In this document: one piece after another, positions 8,642 to 18,074 of the stretch
How the letters are laid out: every line of letters starts with the position of its first letter
Position numbering within the stretch: position 1 is the first letter of the stretch
Assembly: GCA_946414435.1 (NCBI GenBank)
Contig: CAMKOM010000032.1
Coordinates: forward strand, 1-34,726
Source of the DNA: an uncultured Bacteroidota bacterium
Lineage (GTDB): Bacteria; Bacteroidota; Bacteroidia; Bacteroidales; SZUA-534
Reading direction: 5' to 3'
Length of the DNA: 34,726 nt
Program-made: the position numbers and the translations under genes
The notes under the pieces: model-generated
Seen by the model: the letters and a program-made list of their open reading frames with translations, nothing else
The model's database searches: none
What the model was told of the DNA's origin: nothing

Positions 8642-11600
8642 ATGATGAAACATCAATTTTGGAGAAAGGCGGCTGCAATGCTGCCGACATTGTTGCTTTC
8701 ATTCTGTACAATGGCGCAGTCTCACAGCGTGAGCGGTACCATTACGGATGAGGAGCAGCTCCCCATTCCGGGAGCCAACGTAGTCATCAAAGGAACATCG
8801 GTGGGTACAATCACCGGCGGTGATGGCAAATTTACCATGCAGGCTAGCGATGGTGACGTGCTTCAGATTTCCTACATTGGCTACACAACAGAGGAAGTTG
8901 CCGTTAACGGCAGTGGTCCTTACAACGTCAGCCTTGTTCCTGACATGGTCGGCTTGAGCGAAGTTGTTGTCGTTGGTTATGGTACACAGCGTAAAGAAGC
9001 TGTTACTGGATCTGTTGCATCAATGAAGGGCGATGTTGTCCGTGAGATGCCTGCAGCCAACATCACACAGTCCCTGCAAGGACGTGTGGCTGGTGTCGAG
9101 ATGCAGCAGACATCATCGAAACCTGGCGCTACAATGCAGATTCGTATCCGCGGTACCCGTTCGTTGAATGCGAGCAATGATCCGTTGGTAGTGCTTGATG
9201 GTATTCCGTTCGCAGGCTCGCTGAGCGACATCAATCCAAACTCTATTAAGAGCATCGATATCTTGAAAGATGCTTCGGCAACGGCAATCTATGGATCTCG
9301 TGGTGCCAATGGTGTTATCTTGGTTACATCGACAAAAGGCAATCTGAATCAAGAGGCAACCGCAACTTACAGCGGATATGTTGGTCTGAAGACAGTCTTC
9401 TCGAAATATCCGATGATGGATGGTGAGAAATTCAAACAAATGCGTCAGGATGCCGACTACACAAACAAAGACGGATCACTGATGGAGCAGGAAGACGATG
9501 CCAACACCGACTGGCAGGACGAAATGTATGCTAATGGTCTTGTAACAAACCACGATCTTTCAATTGTGGGTGGCACAAAATCGGCATCATACAGTTTCGG
9601 TGGCGGCTACTATAAAGAGGAGTCGGTTCTGCCTGGCCAGAACTATTCGCGCTTGTCGGCCCGCGCCGCCATTGACCAAAAAGTCGGCAAATACTTGCGT
9701 TTCGGCTTTACAAGCAGCAACAATTATTCTATAAGCAACTATTCAAGCCTCGGCATCTACTCGGTGCTGTCAGCTTCGCCACTTATCAACCCGACTGACA
9801 AGGATGGCAATCTGCGCCGCACGATTGATATGCCGGAAGACCAAAACTCTTGGCTGTACACTCGTGAGGCCATTGAGAACCTGATTGACGATGAGAAATG
9901 GGTGAACAAAAACAAAGATTACGGCACCTATAACAGCTTCTATGGTGAGATTTCGATTCCGCGCATCGAAGGTTTGAAATACCGCGTGAATGTGGGATTG
10001 AACTTCAAATATTCTGAATCAGGCAACTTCCAGGCTCAAGGTGTGTTCTCTGGCAATACTGATTCGCCATCGTCTGCATCACAAAGCAAATCGACCACAA
10101 CAAACTGGGCTGTCGAGAACTTGCTGACATATGACAAGACTTTCGGCAAGCACACTATCAATGCTGTTGGTCTCTATTCTGCTGAAAAATCAGAATACTA
10201 TGGTTCGAACATATCTGCAAAGAATCTTCCATCGGACTATATGCTTTACTACAACATTGCACAAGCTCCGGTTGAAGACCTTAACTTCAACCCATCGTAT
10301 CAGGGTTACAGCGATTCTGGCTTGAGGTCGATGATGGGCCGTGTAATGTACTCGTTTGACGACCGCTACATGTTGACCGTAGCTGTCCGCAAAGATGAAT
10401 CATCGCGTTTGGCAAAAGACAACAACGCACACACTTACCCCGCTATCTCTGCAGGTTGGAACATTGCTAAAGAAGGTTTCATGAATGGTATCGACTATTT
10501 GAGCTCACTCAAGCTTCGCGTAGGTTATGGTGAGACTTCAAACCAATCGGTTGATCCGTATAAGACTCTTGGTTTGTTGTCGACTCGCGCCACAAACCTT
10601 GGCGACGCACAAACTTATGGATACTATGTATCAGAGCTTCCAAACCCCAATCTCGGATGGGAGTACTCAAAAACCATGAACTATGGTGTTGACTTCGGTT
10701 TCTTCGATGGCCGCTTGACCGGTAGCTTCGAGTACTATGTTCAGAAAACACACGATGTGCTTCTGCGCGTGAGCTTGCCTGCAACAACAGGTGTTAACAG
10801 CATTATGAGCAATATCGGTAAAACAGAAAATAAGGGTTTCGAACTTAACTTGAACGGAACAATCCTTGATGACTTCAACGGTCTGACTTGGGAAGCCGGA
10901 TTCAACATGTACGGCAACAAGAACAAATTGGTGGCATTGGCGTCGGGTGTTAAGGAGGATAAAGGCAACTGGTGGTTTGTTGGTCACCCGATTGATGTGA
11001 TTTACGACTATGAGAAGGTTGGTTTGTGGCAAGAGGAAGATGCCGACGTTATGGCAATTGAAGAGCCTTCAGCCGAACCTGGCGACATCCGCGTAAAATA
11101 CACTGGCGAATTTGATGAAAACGGACTGCCTGTTCGTCAAATCAATGATGAAGACCGTCAGATTATGGATATGAACCCGAAGGTTCAGGGAGGTTTCAAC
11201 ACCCGTCTGTCGTGGAAGGGATTTGATTTGAACGTGATTGGCGCATATAAAGTTGGTGGTAAGCTTATTTGCTCGCTCTATGCAGCTAACGGCTATCTGA
11301 ATATGCTCACAGGCCGCCGCAACAACGTGGACGTTGATTACTGGACACCGGAGAACACTGGTGCAAAATATCCGAAACCGGGTGGTTTGCGCAGTGGTGA
11401 TAACCCGAAATATGGCAATTCGCTCGGATACTTCAGTGCATCTTATTGCAAGATCCGCACAATTACTCTCGGTTACAACATTGAAAAGAACAACTGGGGC
11501 TGGATGGAAGATGCAGGTATTCAAAGAATCCGCATCTACGGAACCATACAGAATCCTTTTGTGATTGCATCGAAATTCCACAAAGAGACAGGACTTGACC

Positions 11601-11725
11601 CGGAAACCAACTCTTACGGCAATGAGAATATGGCATCAGGCTCATACCAACGTCGTTTGCTGACTATTGGTACCAACACTCCGCAAACCCGCAGTTTCTT
11701 GGTTGGATTGAACGTAACATTTTAA
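8642..11725 (+). CDS. SusC/RagA-family TonB-linked outer-membrane transporter
   Basis: A 1027-residue outer-membrane beta-barrel that imports a glycan or other nutrient with its SusD partner, powered by TonB. A signal peptide (cleavage probably after MAQ at about residue 26) leads into a carboxypeptidase-regulatory-like domain (SVSGTITDEEQLPIPGANV to SYIGYTTEEVAV, about residues 29-90). A TonB-box-like segment (SEVVVVGYG) follows, then the plug domain with the family signature LQGRVAGVEM, IRIRGTRSLNASNDPLVVLDG and DASATAIYGSRGANGVILVTS. The barrel ends in FLVGLNVTF, with the C-terminal Phe typical of outer-membrane proteins. ATG 8645 is an equally possible start. susD begins 12 bp downstream, so the two are co-transcribed. 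Substrate cannot be told from sequence. Confidence 0.97.
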   Translation: MMKHQFWRKAAAMLPTLLLSFCTMAQSHSVSGTITDEEQLPIPGANVVIKGTSVGTITGGDGKFTMQASDGDVLQISYIGYTTEEVAVNGSGPYNVSLVPDMVGLSEVVVVGYGTQRKEAVTGSVASMKGDVVREMPAANITQSLQGRVAGVEMQQTSSKPGATMQIRIRGTRSLNASNDPLVVLDGIPFAGSLSDINPNSIKSIDILKDASATAIYGSRGANGVILVTSTKGNLNQEATATYSGYVGLKTVFSKYPMMDGEKFKQMRQDADYTNKDGSLMEQEDDANTDWQDEMYANGLVTNHDLSIVGGTKSASYSFGGGYYKEESVLPGQNYSRLSARAAIDQKVGKYLRFGFTSSNNYSISNYSSLGIYSVLSASPLINPTDKDGNLRRTIDMPEDQNSWLYTREAIENLIDDEKWVNKNKDYGTYNSFYGEISIPRIEGLKYRVNVGLNFKYSESGNFQAQGVFSGNTDSPSSASQSKSTTTNWAVENLLTYDKTFGKHTINAVGLYSAEKSEYYGSNISAKNLPSDYMLYYNIAQAPVEDLNFNPSYQGYSDSGLRSMMGRVMYSFDDRYMLTVAVRKDESSRLAKDNNAHTYPAISAGWNIAKEGFMNGIDYLSSLKLRVGYGETSNQSVDPYKTLGLLSTRATNLGDAQTYGYYVSELPNPNLGWEYSKTMNYGVDFGFFDGRLTGSFEYYVQKTHDVLLRVSLPATTGVNSIMSNIGKTENKGFELNLNGTILDDFNGLTWEAGFNMYGNKNKLVALASGVKEDKGNWWFVGHPIDVIYDYEKVGLWQEEDADVMAIEEPSAEPGDIRVKYTGEFDENGLPVRQINDEDRQIMDMNPKVQGGFNTRLSWKGFDLNVIGAYKVGGKLICSLYAANGYLNMLTGRRNNVDVDYWTPENTGAKYPKPGGLRSGDNPKYGNSLGYFSASYCKIRTITLGYNIEKNNWGWMEDAGIQRIRIYGTIQNPFVIASKFHKETGLDPETNSYGNENMASGSYQRRLLTIGTNTPQTRSFLVGLNVTF

Positions 11726-11737
11726 AAATCTACAGAG

Positions 11738-13720
11738 ATGAAAAATATCAATAAAATATCATTGCTTAGCGCCGCAGTAGCTGTGTCGCTGGGCTTCGCC
11801 AGCTGCTCTGACGTTCTCGATGAGCATCCGCGTGCCATCTTTACCCCCGATTTCTTCGGAACCGACCAGGGTATTAGTGGCGGACTGAACAACATGTACA
11901 ACAACCTGCGCAATATGTACGGCCAGGGTTACTACTTCAACGCTTGCGAAACTGGAACCGACGAGTTCACATGGGGCGTTAGCGCTGATGCAAACTTCAA
12001 AGATTCCGACCACTCGGAAGGTGCTGCTGTAACCACCTCACAAAACTGCCGCGCCGACGTAATTTGGCAACCAATGATTACCAACATCAACTCGGCAAAC
12101 CAGTTAATCGAATATGGCAAAGACGCATCTGTATCGTTGATTGCCGAAGCTTATTTCTTCCGTGCTTTCGACTATTTTTTGCTAGTTCAAACTTTTGGTG
12201 GTATTCCGTTGGACTTTGGTTCGGGCGAGCTGAAACCGAATGACAAGCCTATCCGCACATCGGTTCGTAACAATGTAGCCGAAGTTTACACAAGATGTAT
12301 CTTCCCCGACCTCGAATATGCTATCGAGAATCTGCCAGAAACACCTCGTGCAACTGGTACCGTTACTAAAAATGTGGCACGCCTCTATTTGTCAAAGGCA
12401 TATCTGACGTACGGCTGGTGGCTCGAGAATCCGAAAAATATTCCGACATATCCTGCTGTAAACGGCCAGTTAAACGGATCTCGTCAGGACCCCAACGGTA
12501 AATCGCCGGCCGATTATTTTCAAATGGCCTACAATGTTGCCCTCGATGGTATCAACAATCCTGGCCCTTATGCATTGCAGGAGACATTCTACGATATGTG
12601 CATCGCTTCTAACGAGCGTAACTCCGAAATGATGCTTTGGGCTGACCATACCGAGAAAAGCGAGCTTTACAATGGTGGTAGCTTGACCTACGGTTCTGGT
12701 GGCGCGCCTGACAACTTCGCATTCTGGATGTGCAACTGGAATTATCCTACAATGGTGGCCTATGCCAGCAAAGCACTGGATGATAAAGGTGTGATGTCAG
12801 AGCCAGTCAATCCGGTCGCTCGTGAGGCAAAACAAGGTTATGGCCGTCCATGGTCGCGTATGGCACCAACTTACAACGTGTTCACAGAGACTTTTGCCGA
12901 CAAAACTCACGATTCACGCTATGATGCTACTTTCCAGACCGTTTACCGTGCAAACTGGAATCAAAATAACATGGATTATGAAGAAGTTTACTGCGCTAAC
13001 GGAATGCCAGTTAAAATTGGAGAGGCCGTTTTGACATTCCTGGGAGAAGATACTGATGGCATTGACTATGCCGATGTTGCCACACAAGGCGGAAAACTCG
13101 GCCTTGGCGTAATGAAGGGTGAAGCCAGCTACGTTGTCGACCCGCGTCACATCAGCCGTCTGCGCTATCCTGGTCCGTTCAAAATCAGCGACCAGCGTAC
13201 CGATTACGACAAGACTAAAGCCCTTGGCGACCCGAACGCAGGTAGTGTCCGTCCGTTCTATATCGCGAAATTCTCAGAGCTGTATCTTATTGCCGCAGAG
13301 GCTGCTGTTAAAGGCGCAAGTGGTGACAAATCAGCTCGGGACCTTGTCAACGTTCTTCGCGCACGTGCTGGTAAATGGAGTTACAGTGTGGCTGACGCAA
13401 AATCTGTCAGCTTCGATTACAGCAAGGAAATGACAAATGCCACCCCTGCAACAATCGATATCGATTACATTTTGGCTGAACGTTCACGTGAATTCTTCGG
13501 TGAGGGTTACCGCTGGTACGATCTTGTACGAACCCAAACATGGATTGAAAAGGCAAAGACCTATAAAATCTGCGGTATAACCGCCGATGATACCGAACTT
13601 GTAGAGTACACACGCGATCTTGACGAGCATCTTTATCTGTGCCCAATTCCGCAAGGCCAGCTCGATGGTTTGGAAATGAGTGAGGATGAAATTGCTGCTT
13701 ATCAGAATCCGGGATATTGA
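11738..13720 (+). CDS. SusD/RagB-family nutrient-binding lipoprotein
   Basis: A 660-residue surface lipoprotein that caps the SusC barrel and captures the substrate. The signal peptide ends in a lipobox (GFASC, Cys23). N-terminal SusD features follow: LDEHPRAIFTPDFF, then helical TPR-like repeats with AEAYFFRAFDYFLLVQTFGGIPL and VARLYLSKAYLTYGWW. The C-terminal RagB/SusD part has YIAKFSELYLIAAEAAVKG, LAERSREFFGEGYRWYDLVRT and the terminal QNPGY that closes many members. At 660 residues it is longer than the classic SusD of about 550. The segment around 440-490 contains the extra sequence. A strong terminator follows. No glycoside hydrolase or second binding protein is present downstream. Confidence 0.97.
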   Translation: MKNINKISLLSAAVAVSLGFASCSDVLDEHPRAIFTPDFFGTDQGISGGLNNMYNNLRNMYGQGYYFNACETGTDEFTWGVSADANFKDSDHSEGAAVTTSQNCRADVIWQPMITNINSANQLIEYGKDASVSLIAEAYFFRAFDYFLLVQTFGGIPLDFGSGELKPNDKPIRTSVRNNVAEVYTRCIFPDLEYAIENLPETPRATGTVTKNVARLYLSKAYLTYGWWLENPKNIPTYPAVNGQLNGSRQDPNGKSPADYFQMAYNVALDGINNPGPYALQETFYDMCIASNERNSEMMLWADHTEKSELYNGGSLTYGSGGAPDNFAFWMCNWNYPTMVAYASKALDDKGVMSEPVNPVAREAKQGYGRPWSRMAPTYNVFTETFADKTHDSRYDATFQTVYRANWNQNNMDYEEVYCANGMPVKIGEAVLTFLGEDTDGIDYADVATQGGKLGLGVMKGEASYVVDPRHISRLRYPGPFKISDQRTDYDKTKALGDPNAGSVRPFYIAKFSELYLIAAEAAVKGASGDKSARDLVNVLRARAGKWSYSVADAKSVSFDYSKEMTNATPATIDIDYILAERSREFFGEGYRWYDLVRTQTWIEKAKTYKICGITADDTELVEYTRDLDEHLYLCPIPQGQLDGLEMSEDEIAAYQNPGY

Positions 13721-13801
13721 TAAAAAAGTTTTTTCATAATAATAAAAGTTTTCCCGATTAGAGTTGTTAGTACGTTGTTGTCTGAAAAAGACAATAACGG
13801 G

Positions 13802-13838
13802 AGGAGGCTGTCCGTTGGACAGCCTCCTGTATTTTTGT
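13802..13838 (+). terminator. Intrinsic terminator of the susCD operon
   Basis: A perfect 12-bp stem (AGGAGGCTGTCC at 13802-13813, GGACAGCCTCCT at 13817-13828) with a 3-nt loop is followed by GTATTTTTGTG. It lies about 80 bp after the susD stop codon and separates susCD from the next gene. Confidence 0.92.
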
Positions 13839-13881
13839 GTGTACAATAATCTGATATTAAAACGTTATTATAGGGTATATT

Positions 13882-14607
13882 ATGAATCGTATGGTTGCAG
13901 CTAAGCGATGTTTCTTATTTTTTTTTATGGCACTGCCATTTCTTGGTGTGGCGCAAAGCGATGCGAAAATGCGTATCGATTTGCAAGGAACGATTCTCGA
14001 TGCCGAAGATTTGCAACCAGTCCAGAATGTCAATGTCTATGTCCATCATAGATTTGGAACGACATCGAATGCTAACGGATATTTTAATCTGCCATGTTAC
14101 TATGGCGATACGGTTATTTTTTCGTTTGTCGGTTATCGAATGGTAAAAATTGCTGTTGTAGATTCGATTGCTACAGGAAGTCAAATGGTTGGTGTTATTT
14201 TGCATGCAGACACTGTTATGATCCAGGAAGTGGTTGTGCTACCGTTCATCAGCTATGAGCAGATGAAATACGAAGTCGCCCATATGCAGTCAGACGCAGA
14301 ACTACAAACGGCTTTTTACAATGTCGCCAGTGCTGTGAACGCGGCTTTGACGATGCCTGCAACATATCAAGATGACGCACCTGTACGACAACTTGCCAGT
14401 TATACCAGTCGTTTGGAATATGCCGGAATGTTCAATCCGTCAAAAACGTTGTCTCTTATAGGTACTAACGAAGGTTTAATTAGATATATCCGACAAATCG
14501 GAAAGCGGAATACGCGACCGTCAACACCAAGTCATCAAAAACAGTTGCAAATGGCTGCCGATGTGCGGAAATTTGTCAAAAAACAAAAGGAAGAGAGTGA
14601 TGAGTGA
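13882..14607 (+). CDS. Secreted protein with carboxypeptidase-regulatory-like domain
   Basis: A 241-residue protein with an N-terminal signal peptide (FFFMALPFLGVAQ, cleavage near residue 25). A carboxypeptidase-regulatory-like beta-sandwich follows at about residues 32-108 (LQGTILDAEDLQPVQNVNVY, then TTSNANGYFNLPCYYGDTVIFSFVGYRM). The rest has the QEVVVLPFISYEQ linker and a Gln-, Lys- and Arg-rich helical C-terminus. Such domains occur alone in many Bacteroidota periplasmic proteins of unknown role. The susCD terminator lies upstream, so it probably has its own promoter; I see none clearly. A functional link to susCD is possible but only suggested by position. Confidence 0.8.
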   Translation: MNRMVAAKRCFLFFFMALPFLGVAQSDAKMRIDLQGTILDAEDLQPVQNVNVYVHHRFGTTSNANGYFNLPCYYGDTVIFSFVGYRMVKIAVVDSIATGSQMVGVILHADTVMIQEVVVLPFISYEQMKYEVAHMQSDAELQTAFYNVASAVNAALTMPATYQDDAPVRQLASYTSRLEYAGMFNPSKTLSLIGTNEGLIRYIRQIGKRNTRPSTPSHQKQLQMAADVRKFVKKQKEESDE

Positions 14608-14666
14608 GGTGTAAAGAACCCCAACCGTAAATCAGACCTTCACGCAATCAATTATTCAATCCTTGC

Positions 14667-15461
14667 CTATACCGACACTTCGCCCTTTATGTGCGGGTGT
14701 GGGTCGTAGTTGTCGAGGCGGAAATCTTCGAATTTGAATTTGAAAATATCGTCGATATCGGAGTTTATCCACATTGTCGGTAGCGGACGCGGGTCGCGGG
14801 TGAGCTGCAGTTTCACCTGCTCAAGGTGGTTGTTGTATATGTGCAGGTCGCCGAAGGTGTGGATGAACTCGCCCAACTTCAGGTGGCAGACTTGCGCAAC
14901 CATCATTGTCAGAAGCGCATACGAGGCAATGTTGAACGGCACGCCTAGAAATGCGTCGGCGCTGCGTTGGTAGAGCTGGCACGAGAGACGTCCGCCCTGC
15001 ACGTAGAACTGAAATAGCGCGTGGCACGGCGGCAGAGCCATCTGGTCGATGTCGGCCACGTTCCAGGCGCTCACAATCAGGCGGCGCGAGTCGGGGTTGG
15101 TCTTGATGTCGTGAATCAGTTTCGATATTTGGTCGATGTGCGAGCCGTCGGGTGCGGGCCACGAGCGCCACTGGTAGCCATAGACGTGCCCTAGGTCGCC
15201 GTTTTCGTCGGCCCACTCGTTCCAGATGCGCACACCGTTGTCTTGCAGATACTTGACGTTGGTGTCGCCTGCCAGGAACCACAGCAGTTCGTGGATAATC
15301 GATTTCAGATGCAACTTTTTGGTTGTCAGGCACGGGAAGCCCGCGTTCAAGTCGAAACGCATTTGGTAACCGAAGGTACTGATGGTCCCCGTTCCTGTAC
15401 GGTCGCTCTTGCTCTCGCCCTTTTCAAGAATGTGCGACAGCATATCAAGGTATTGTTTCAT
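14667..15461 (-). CDS. thyA: Thymidylate synthase
   Basis: Methylates dUMP to dTMP using methylenetetrahydrofolate; cytoplasmic and dimeric. The 264 residues match the standard bacterial length. The catalytic cysteine is Cys146 in [12 protein letters not shown], the same number as in E. coli ThyA. Also visible are the phosphate-binding RTGTGT near the N-terminus, [11 protein letters not shown] with the Arg pair, the [20 protein letters not shown] motif and [11 protein letters not shown]. The ATG at 15461 gives [15 protein letters not shown], the usual start. The gene is convergent with the small secreted protein gene at 13882. No folA is next to it in the window. Confidence 0.98.
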   Translation of the reverse strand: MKQYLDMLSHILEKGESKSDRTGTGTISTFGYQMRFDLNAGFPCLTTKKLHLKSIIHELLWFLAGDTNVKYLQDNGVRIWNEWADENGDLGHVYGYQWRSWPAPDGSHIDQISKLIHDIKTNPDSRRLIVSAWNVADIDQMALPPCHALFQFYVQGGRLSCQLYQRSADAFLGVPFNIASYALLTMMVAQVCHLKLGEFIHTFGDLHIYNNHLEQVKLQLTRDPRPLPTMWINSDIDDIFKFKFEDFRLDNYDPHPHIKGEVSV

Positions 15462-15462
15462 C

Positions 15463-15478
15463 GCTCAAATTTTTGAGC
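15463..15478 (-). promoter_or_regulatory. Palindrome immediately upstream of the thyA start
   Basis: Perfect 7-bp arms (GCTCAAA and TTTGAGC) with a 2-bp centre lie one base upstream of the thyA ATG. On RNA it would form a hairpin over the ribosome landing site; on DNA it could be an operator. Only the palindrome itself is observed. Confidence 0.35.
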
Positions 15479-15560
15479 CACCAAATTAATCAGCCGATGG
15501 CAATTGGCGACGGCAACACAATTATTTAAATTAACAACTTTTAAAACGGATGCGGGTGAA

Positions 15561-15590
15561 TTGTTTAACTTGTTGAACAAGTTGAAAATG
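15561..15590. repeat. AACTTGTT-type palindromic spacer repeat
   Basis: AACTTGTT-G-AACAAGTT (15567-15583) is a perfect 8-bp-arm palindrome in the thyA/ZIP-transporter spacer. A 17-bp part of it (TGTTGAACAAGTTGAAA) recurs near 25931, next to related words at 25957-26016. It looks like a low-complexity intergenic repeat of this genome rather than a gene-specific site. Confidence 0.5.
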
Positions 15591-15641
15591 AAAAGCAATA
15601 TTATTGAATATGTTCAAGGTGTGGCTATGCAGCATTAAAAC

Positions 15642-16394
15642 TCACCCCATTACCACATCCAGCACCATCATCAGCGCAAAACCCACTGCGAAGCCGATGG
15701 TGTTGAGGTTTGAGTGCTCGCCCTGTGAGGCTTCGGGAATCAGTTCTTCGACAACCACGTAGAGCATTGCGCCTGCGGCAAACGGCAACAGATAAGGCAT
15801 TGTTGCAGTGGCGGTAGATGCCAACAGCAACACCAATGCGCCGCCAATCGGCTCGACAATGCCGCTCAACGTTCCTACGCCGAAAGCCCGCCAGCGGCTG
15901 TTGCCTTCGCTGCGAAGCGGCATTGAGATGATGGCGCCTTCGGGAATGTTTTGTATGGCGATGCCCAGCGATAGCGCCAGTGCCCCCGCCGTGCTGAAAT
16001 CAGTGTTGACAGCGCCCGCAATGGCCACGCCCACGGCCATTCCTTCAGGAAAATTGTGAATGGTGACGGCCAGCGCCAGCATTGTTGTCCGCGACAACCG
16101 GCTCTTGGGGCCTTCAAGGTCGCCGTTGGGGTGCAGGTGGGGTGTTATGTAGTCGATGAGCAGCAGGAATGCGAAGCCGCCAAGCAGCCCAACCGTCACC
16201 TTCCAAATGCCGCCCGTTTCCATTGCCGGTATCAGCAGTGACCACACCGATGCTGCCACCATTACGCCCGAGGCGAAGCCCAGCAAGGTTTTTTGGAACA
16301 GCACGGGCATATCGCGCTTCATAAAAAAAACGAACGATGCACCCAAAACCGTCCCCAGAAACGGAATGAGCAAGGCTGTAATAATGGCGTTCAT
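15642..16394 (-). CDS. ZIP-family divalent metal transporter (ZupT-like)
   Basis: An inner-membrane importer of Zn(II) or related divalent metals, about 250 residues with eight predicted membrane segments. The two metal-site motifs are HNFPEG (His113 onward) in segment 4 and QNIPEG (Asn149, Glu152) in segment 5. A short His-containing loop (PHLHPNGD) lies before segment 4. I chose ATG 16394 (MNAIITALLIPF); a TTG at 16412 in the same frame would add six residues, but ATG fits the family start. It follows the permease gene by 18 bp on the same strand, so the two are probably one operon. A Zn-uptake-type protein joined to an efflux-type permease is unusual and suggests trafficking control rather than simple resistance. 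Confidence 0.93.
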   Translation of the reverse strand: MNAIITALLIPFLGTVLGASFVFFMKRDMPVLFQKTLLGFASGVMVAASVWSLLIPAMETGGIWKVTVGLLGGFAFLLLIDYITPHLHPNGDLEGPKSRLSRTTMLALAVTIHNFPEGMAVGVAIAGAVNTDFSTAGALALSLGIAIQNIPEGAIISMPLRSEGNSRWRAFGVGTLSGIVEPIGGALVLLLASTATATMPYLLPFAAGAMLYVVVEELIPEASQGEHSNLNTIGFAVGFALMMVLDVVMG

Positions 16395-16412
16395 AGTGTA
16401 TATGTTTGACAA

Positions 16413-17639
16413 TTATTCTTTTATCCCGATGTATTTGAATCCTGCACGTTCCACCGCTTTGCGGATGTCGGCTTCGGTGGCGGCACCCGTTACGGTGAGA
16501 GTGCCTGCGGTCGGATTGGCTTCGACAGCGGTTATTCCTTTTATTTTCAATGCCGAATCTTCCATTGCGGCTTTGCAGTGGTTGCAGTGCATACCGTCGA
16601 CACGGTAAACTGTAGTGCCAGCTGCGGCGGTCTCGTGTTTGAATTTGCTGAAAAGTTTCATAATCAAAGCGTTAAGTATAAAAATCACTAAAAACGATGA
16701 GCATACAATACTGAAAATGCCTGGTGAGTGGCTGACGCCAGGGCAGCACGTTGAGGCAGGGGCCAGAATGTTGGTGTCAATACCTATTGCGTTGATAATC
16801 AATCCAAATAAAATTGAAAACCCGACAATGGTGAGCAGATAAATGAGCGTGAACCGCGTGCCGAGCGATTTACGCACCACCAGAATCGACGCCATATTGA
16901 CGGCCGGTACGGCCATTAGCATTACCAAGGCGGCGCCGGGCGAGAGGCCCTTCAGCATTAGTGCGGCGGCAACAGGAATGCTGCCCGTCGAGCAGATGTA
17001 CATTGGCACAGCTATCAGCAGCACGGCAACCATTTGAAGCAGAGGCTGATTCGCGAAGTTGAGGAAAAAGTCGTCGGGTACGGCAACGTTGATTATGGCG
17101 GCAATCACAAGCCCCACGGTCAAGCGCAACCCGATGTCCTGAATCATTTCGAAATAAGCGTATCGCAGCGCGCGCCAGAGTCGGTTGCCAGCGGGTGTGA
17201 CGGTGGTGGTGGCGCAGGTAGTTGCTTTGTCGGTGTCGGGCACAAGGCGGTTCACTAGCAATCCGCCGCAAACACCTGTCACGAGCGCGGCCACGGGGCG
17301 CACCACGGCAAATCCCAGCCCCATAAGCGAGTAGGTGGCCAGAATTGAGTCGATGCCCGTCTGCGGTGTGGCAATCAGGAACGATGCCACCGCGCCCTTC
17401 GACGCCCGCTCGTTACGCAGCCCTATGGCCGTTGGAATAACGCCGCACGAGCACAGCGGAAGAGGCACACCAAGTAGTGCCGCGTACACCACCGAGAGCT
17501 TGTTGTCGCGCGACAGATACCGCGCATAGAACCGCTTCGGCACAAACACGTGCAGCACGCCCGCAATCAGGAACCCCAACAGCAGATAGGGGCTCATTTG
17601 ATTGATAATCATTAGAAACGACTCGAAAAAAACAACCAT
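16413..17639 (-). CDS. Cu/Zn-efflux-type permease with C-terminal HMA domain (copy 1)
   Basis: A 408-residue inner-membrane protein of the ArsP_1/DUF318 permease group, closest in layout to the SO_0444-type Cu/Zn efflux family. The permease part has the hallmark PLPLCSCGVIPTA (Cys63, Cys65), SFLIATPQTGIDS and CSTGSIPVAAALMLKGLSPG. The halves are separated by a Thr/Cys-bearing loop near residues 137-150. The last 65 residues form an HMA heavy-metal-binding domain with GMHCNHC (Cys352, Cys355). It is transcribed leftward from its own promoter (17660-17707) and precedes the ZIP transporter gene. A paralogue with Cys352/Cys355 at the same positions is encoded at 20710-21939. Metal specificity is inferred from the family, not visible. 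Confidence 0.92.
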   Translation of the reverse strand: MVVFFESFLMIINQMSPYLLLGFLIAGVLHVFVPKRFYARYLSRDNKLSVVYAALLGVPLPLCSCGVIPTAIGLRNERASKGAVASFLIATPQTGIDSILATYSLMGLGFAVVRPVAALVTGVCGGLLVNRLVPDTDKATTCATTTVTPAGNRLWRALRYAYFEMIQDIGLRLTVGLVIAAIINVAVPDDFFLNFANQPLLQMVAVLLIAVPMYICSTGSIPVAAALMLKGLSPGAALVMLMAVPAVNMASILVVRKSLGTRFTLIYLLTIVGFSILFGLIINAIGIDTNILAPASTCCPGVSHSPGIFSIVCSSFLVIFILNALIMKLFSKFKHETAAAGTTVYRVDGMHCNHCKAAMEDSALKIKGITAVEANPTAGTLTVTGAATEADIRKAVERAGFKYIGIKE

Positions 17640-17659
17640 AACACTTGTTTTTCAACATA

Positions 17660-17707
17660 CAAAAATAGGCGGTTTTGCGGATTTTGTAATCGCTAAAAAT
17701 TGGGATT
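17660..17707 (-). promoter_or_regulatory. Promoter and operator of permease copy 1
   Basis: Read on the minus strand, a consensus Bacteroidota -7 element TATTTTTG (17660-17667) lies 20 bases from the 20-bp imperfect inverted repeat AATCCCAATTTTTAGCGATT (17688-17707). The repeat therefore covers the -33 position. The leader would be only about 15 nt. The same arrangement occurs at 18109-18157, 21953-22001 and 22085-22133. Confidence 0.6.
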
Positions 17708-18068
17708 TTGCTGCGGGTTTTTTGGCCACGGAACGTACAGAAAACGCGGTCCCGATGGCTATCGGAATTTGCCACCTGACGGTCGCTGTTTTATTTTTAT
17801 CGCTTCGCGAGAAATTAAAAGAAAATTGTGTTTGAAAAATTGTAAAAAATTGAAATTCAAAACATTGATACTTTCCAATCAAGATTTCCTAAAAAAATCC
17901 GCCCTGCCAAGGGCGTCCGAACCTCTTCCCGCTTGCGGCAAAATCGGTTAGCAAAAACGCAACCTTCAGGTTGTCCTTTTCCGTGTTTTCCGCGATTTCC
18001 GTGGTATATAAATCATTCCGCTGTTTTTGGATTTAGTTCGGATAAGTTTGATTGGCGGTAAGTCTGTG
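17708..18068. other. Gene-free stretch with two small hairpins
   Basis: No gene is supported here. An inverted repeat at 17900-17915 (CGCCCT-GCCA-AGGGCG) is followed on the minus strand by GATTTTTTT, which is terminator-like. However, no minus-strand gene lies immediately upstream of it. A second hairpin at 17960-17973 (CAACC-TTCA-GGTTG) is followed by TCCTTTT on the plus strand. These may be remnants of lost genes or small-transcript terminators. Confidence 0.4.
17977..18003. repeat. Three tandem 9-bp units (TTTTCCGTG type)
   Basis: TTTTCCGTG, TTTTCCGCG and ATTTCCGTG follow one another. On the other strand they read as CACGGAAA-type words, a low-complexity intergenic phrase I have seen in many bacterial genomes. 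No function is inferred. Confidence 0.6.
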
Positions 18069-18074
18069 TCAGAA

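Noticed and set aside
14821-15333. 170-codon minus-strand frame inside thyA
   Set aside because: Arg/Ala-rich shadow of thyA in another frame.
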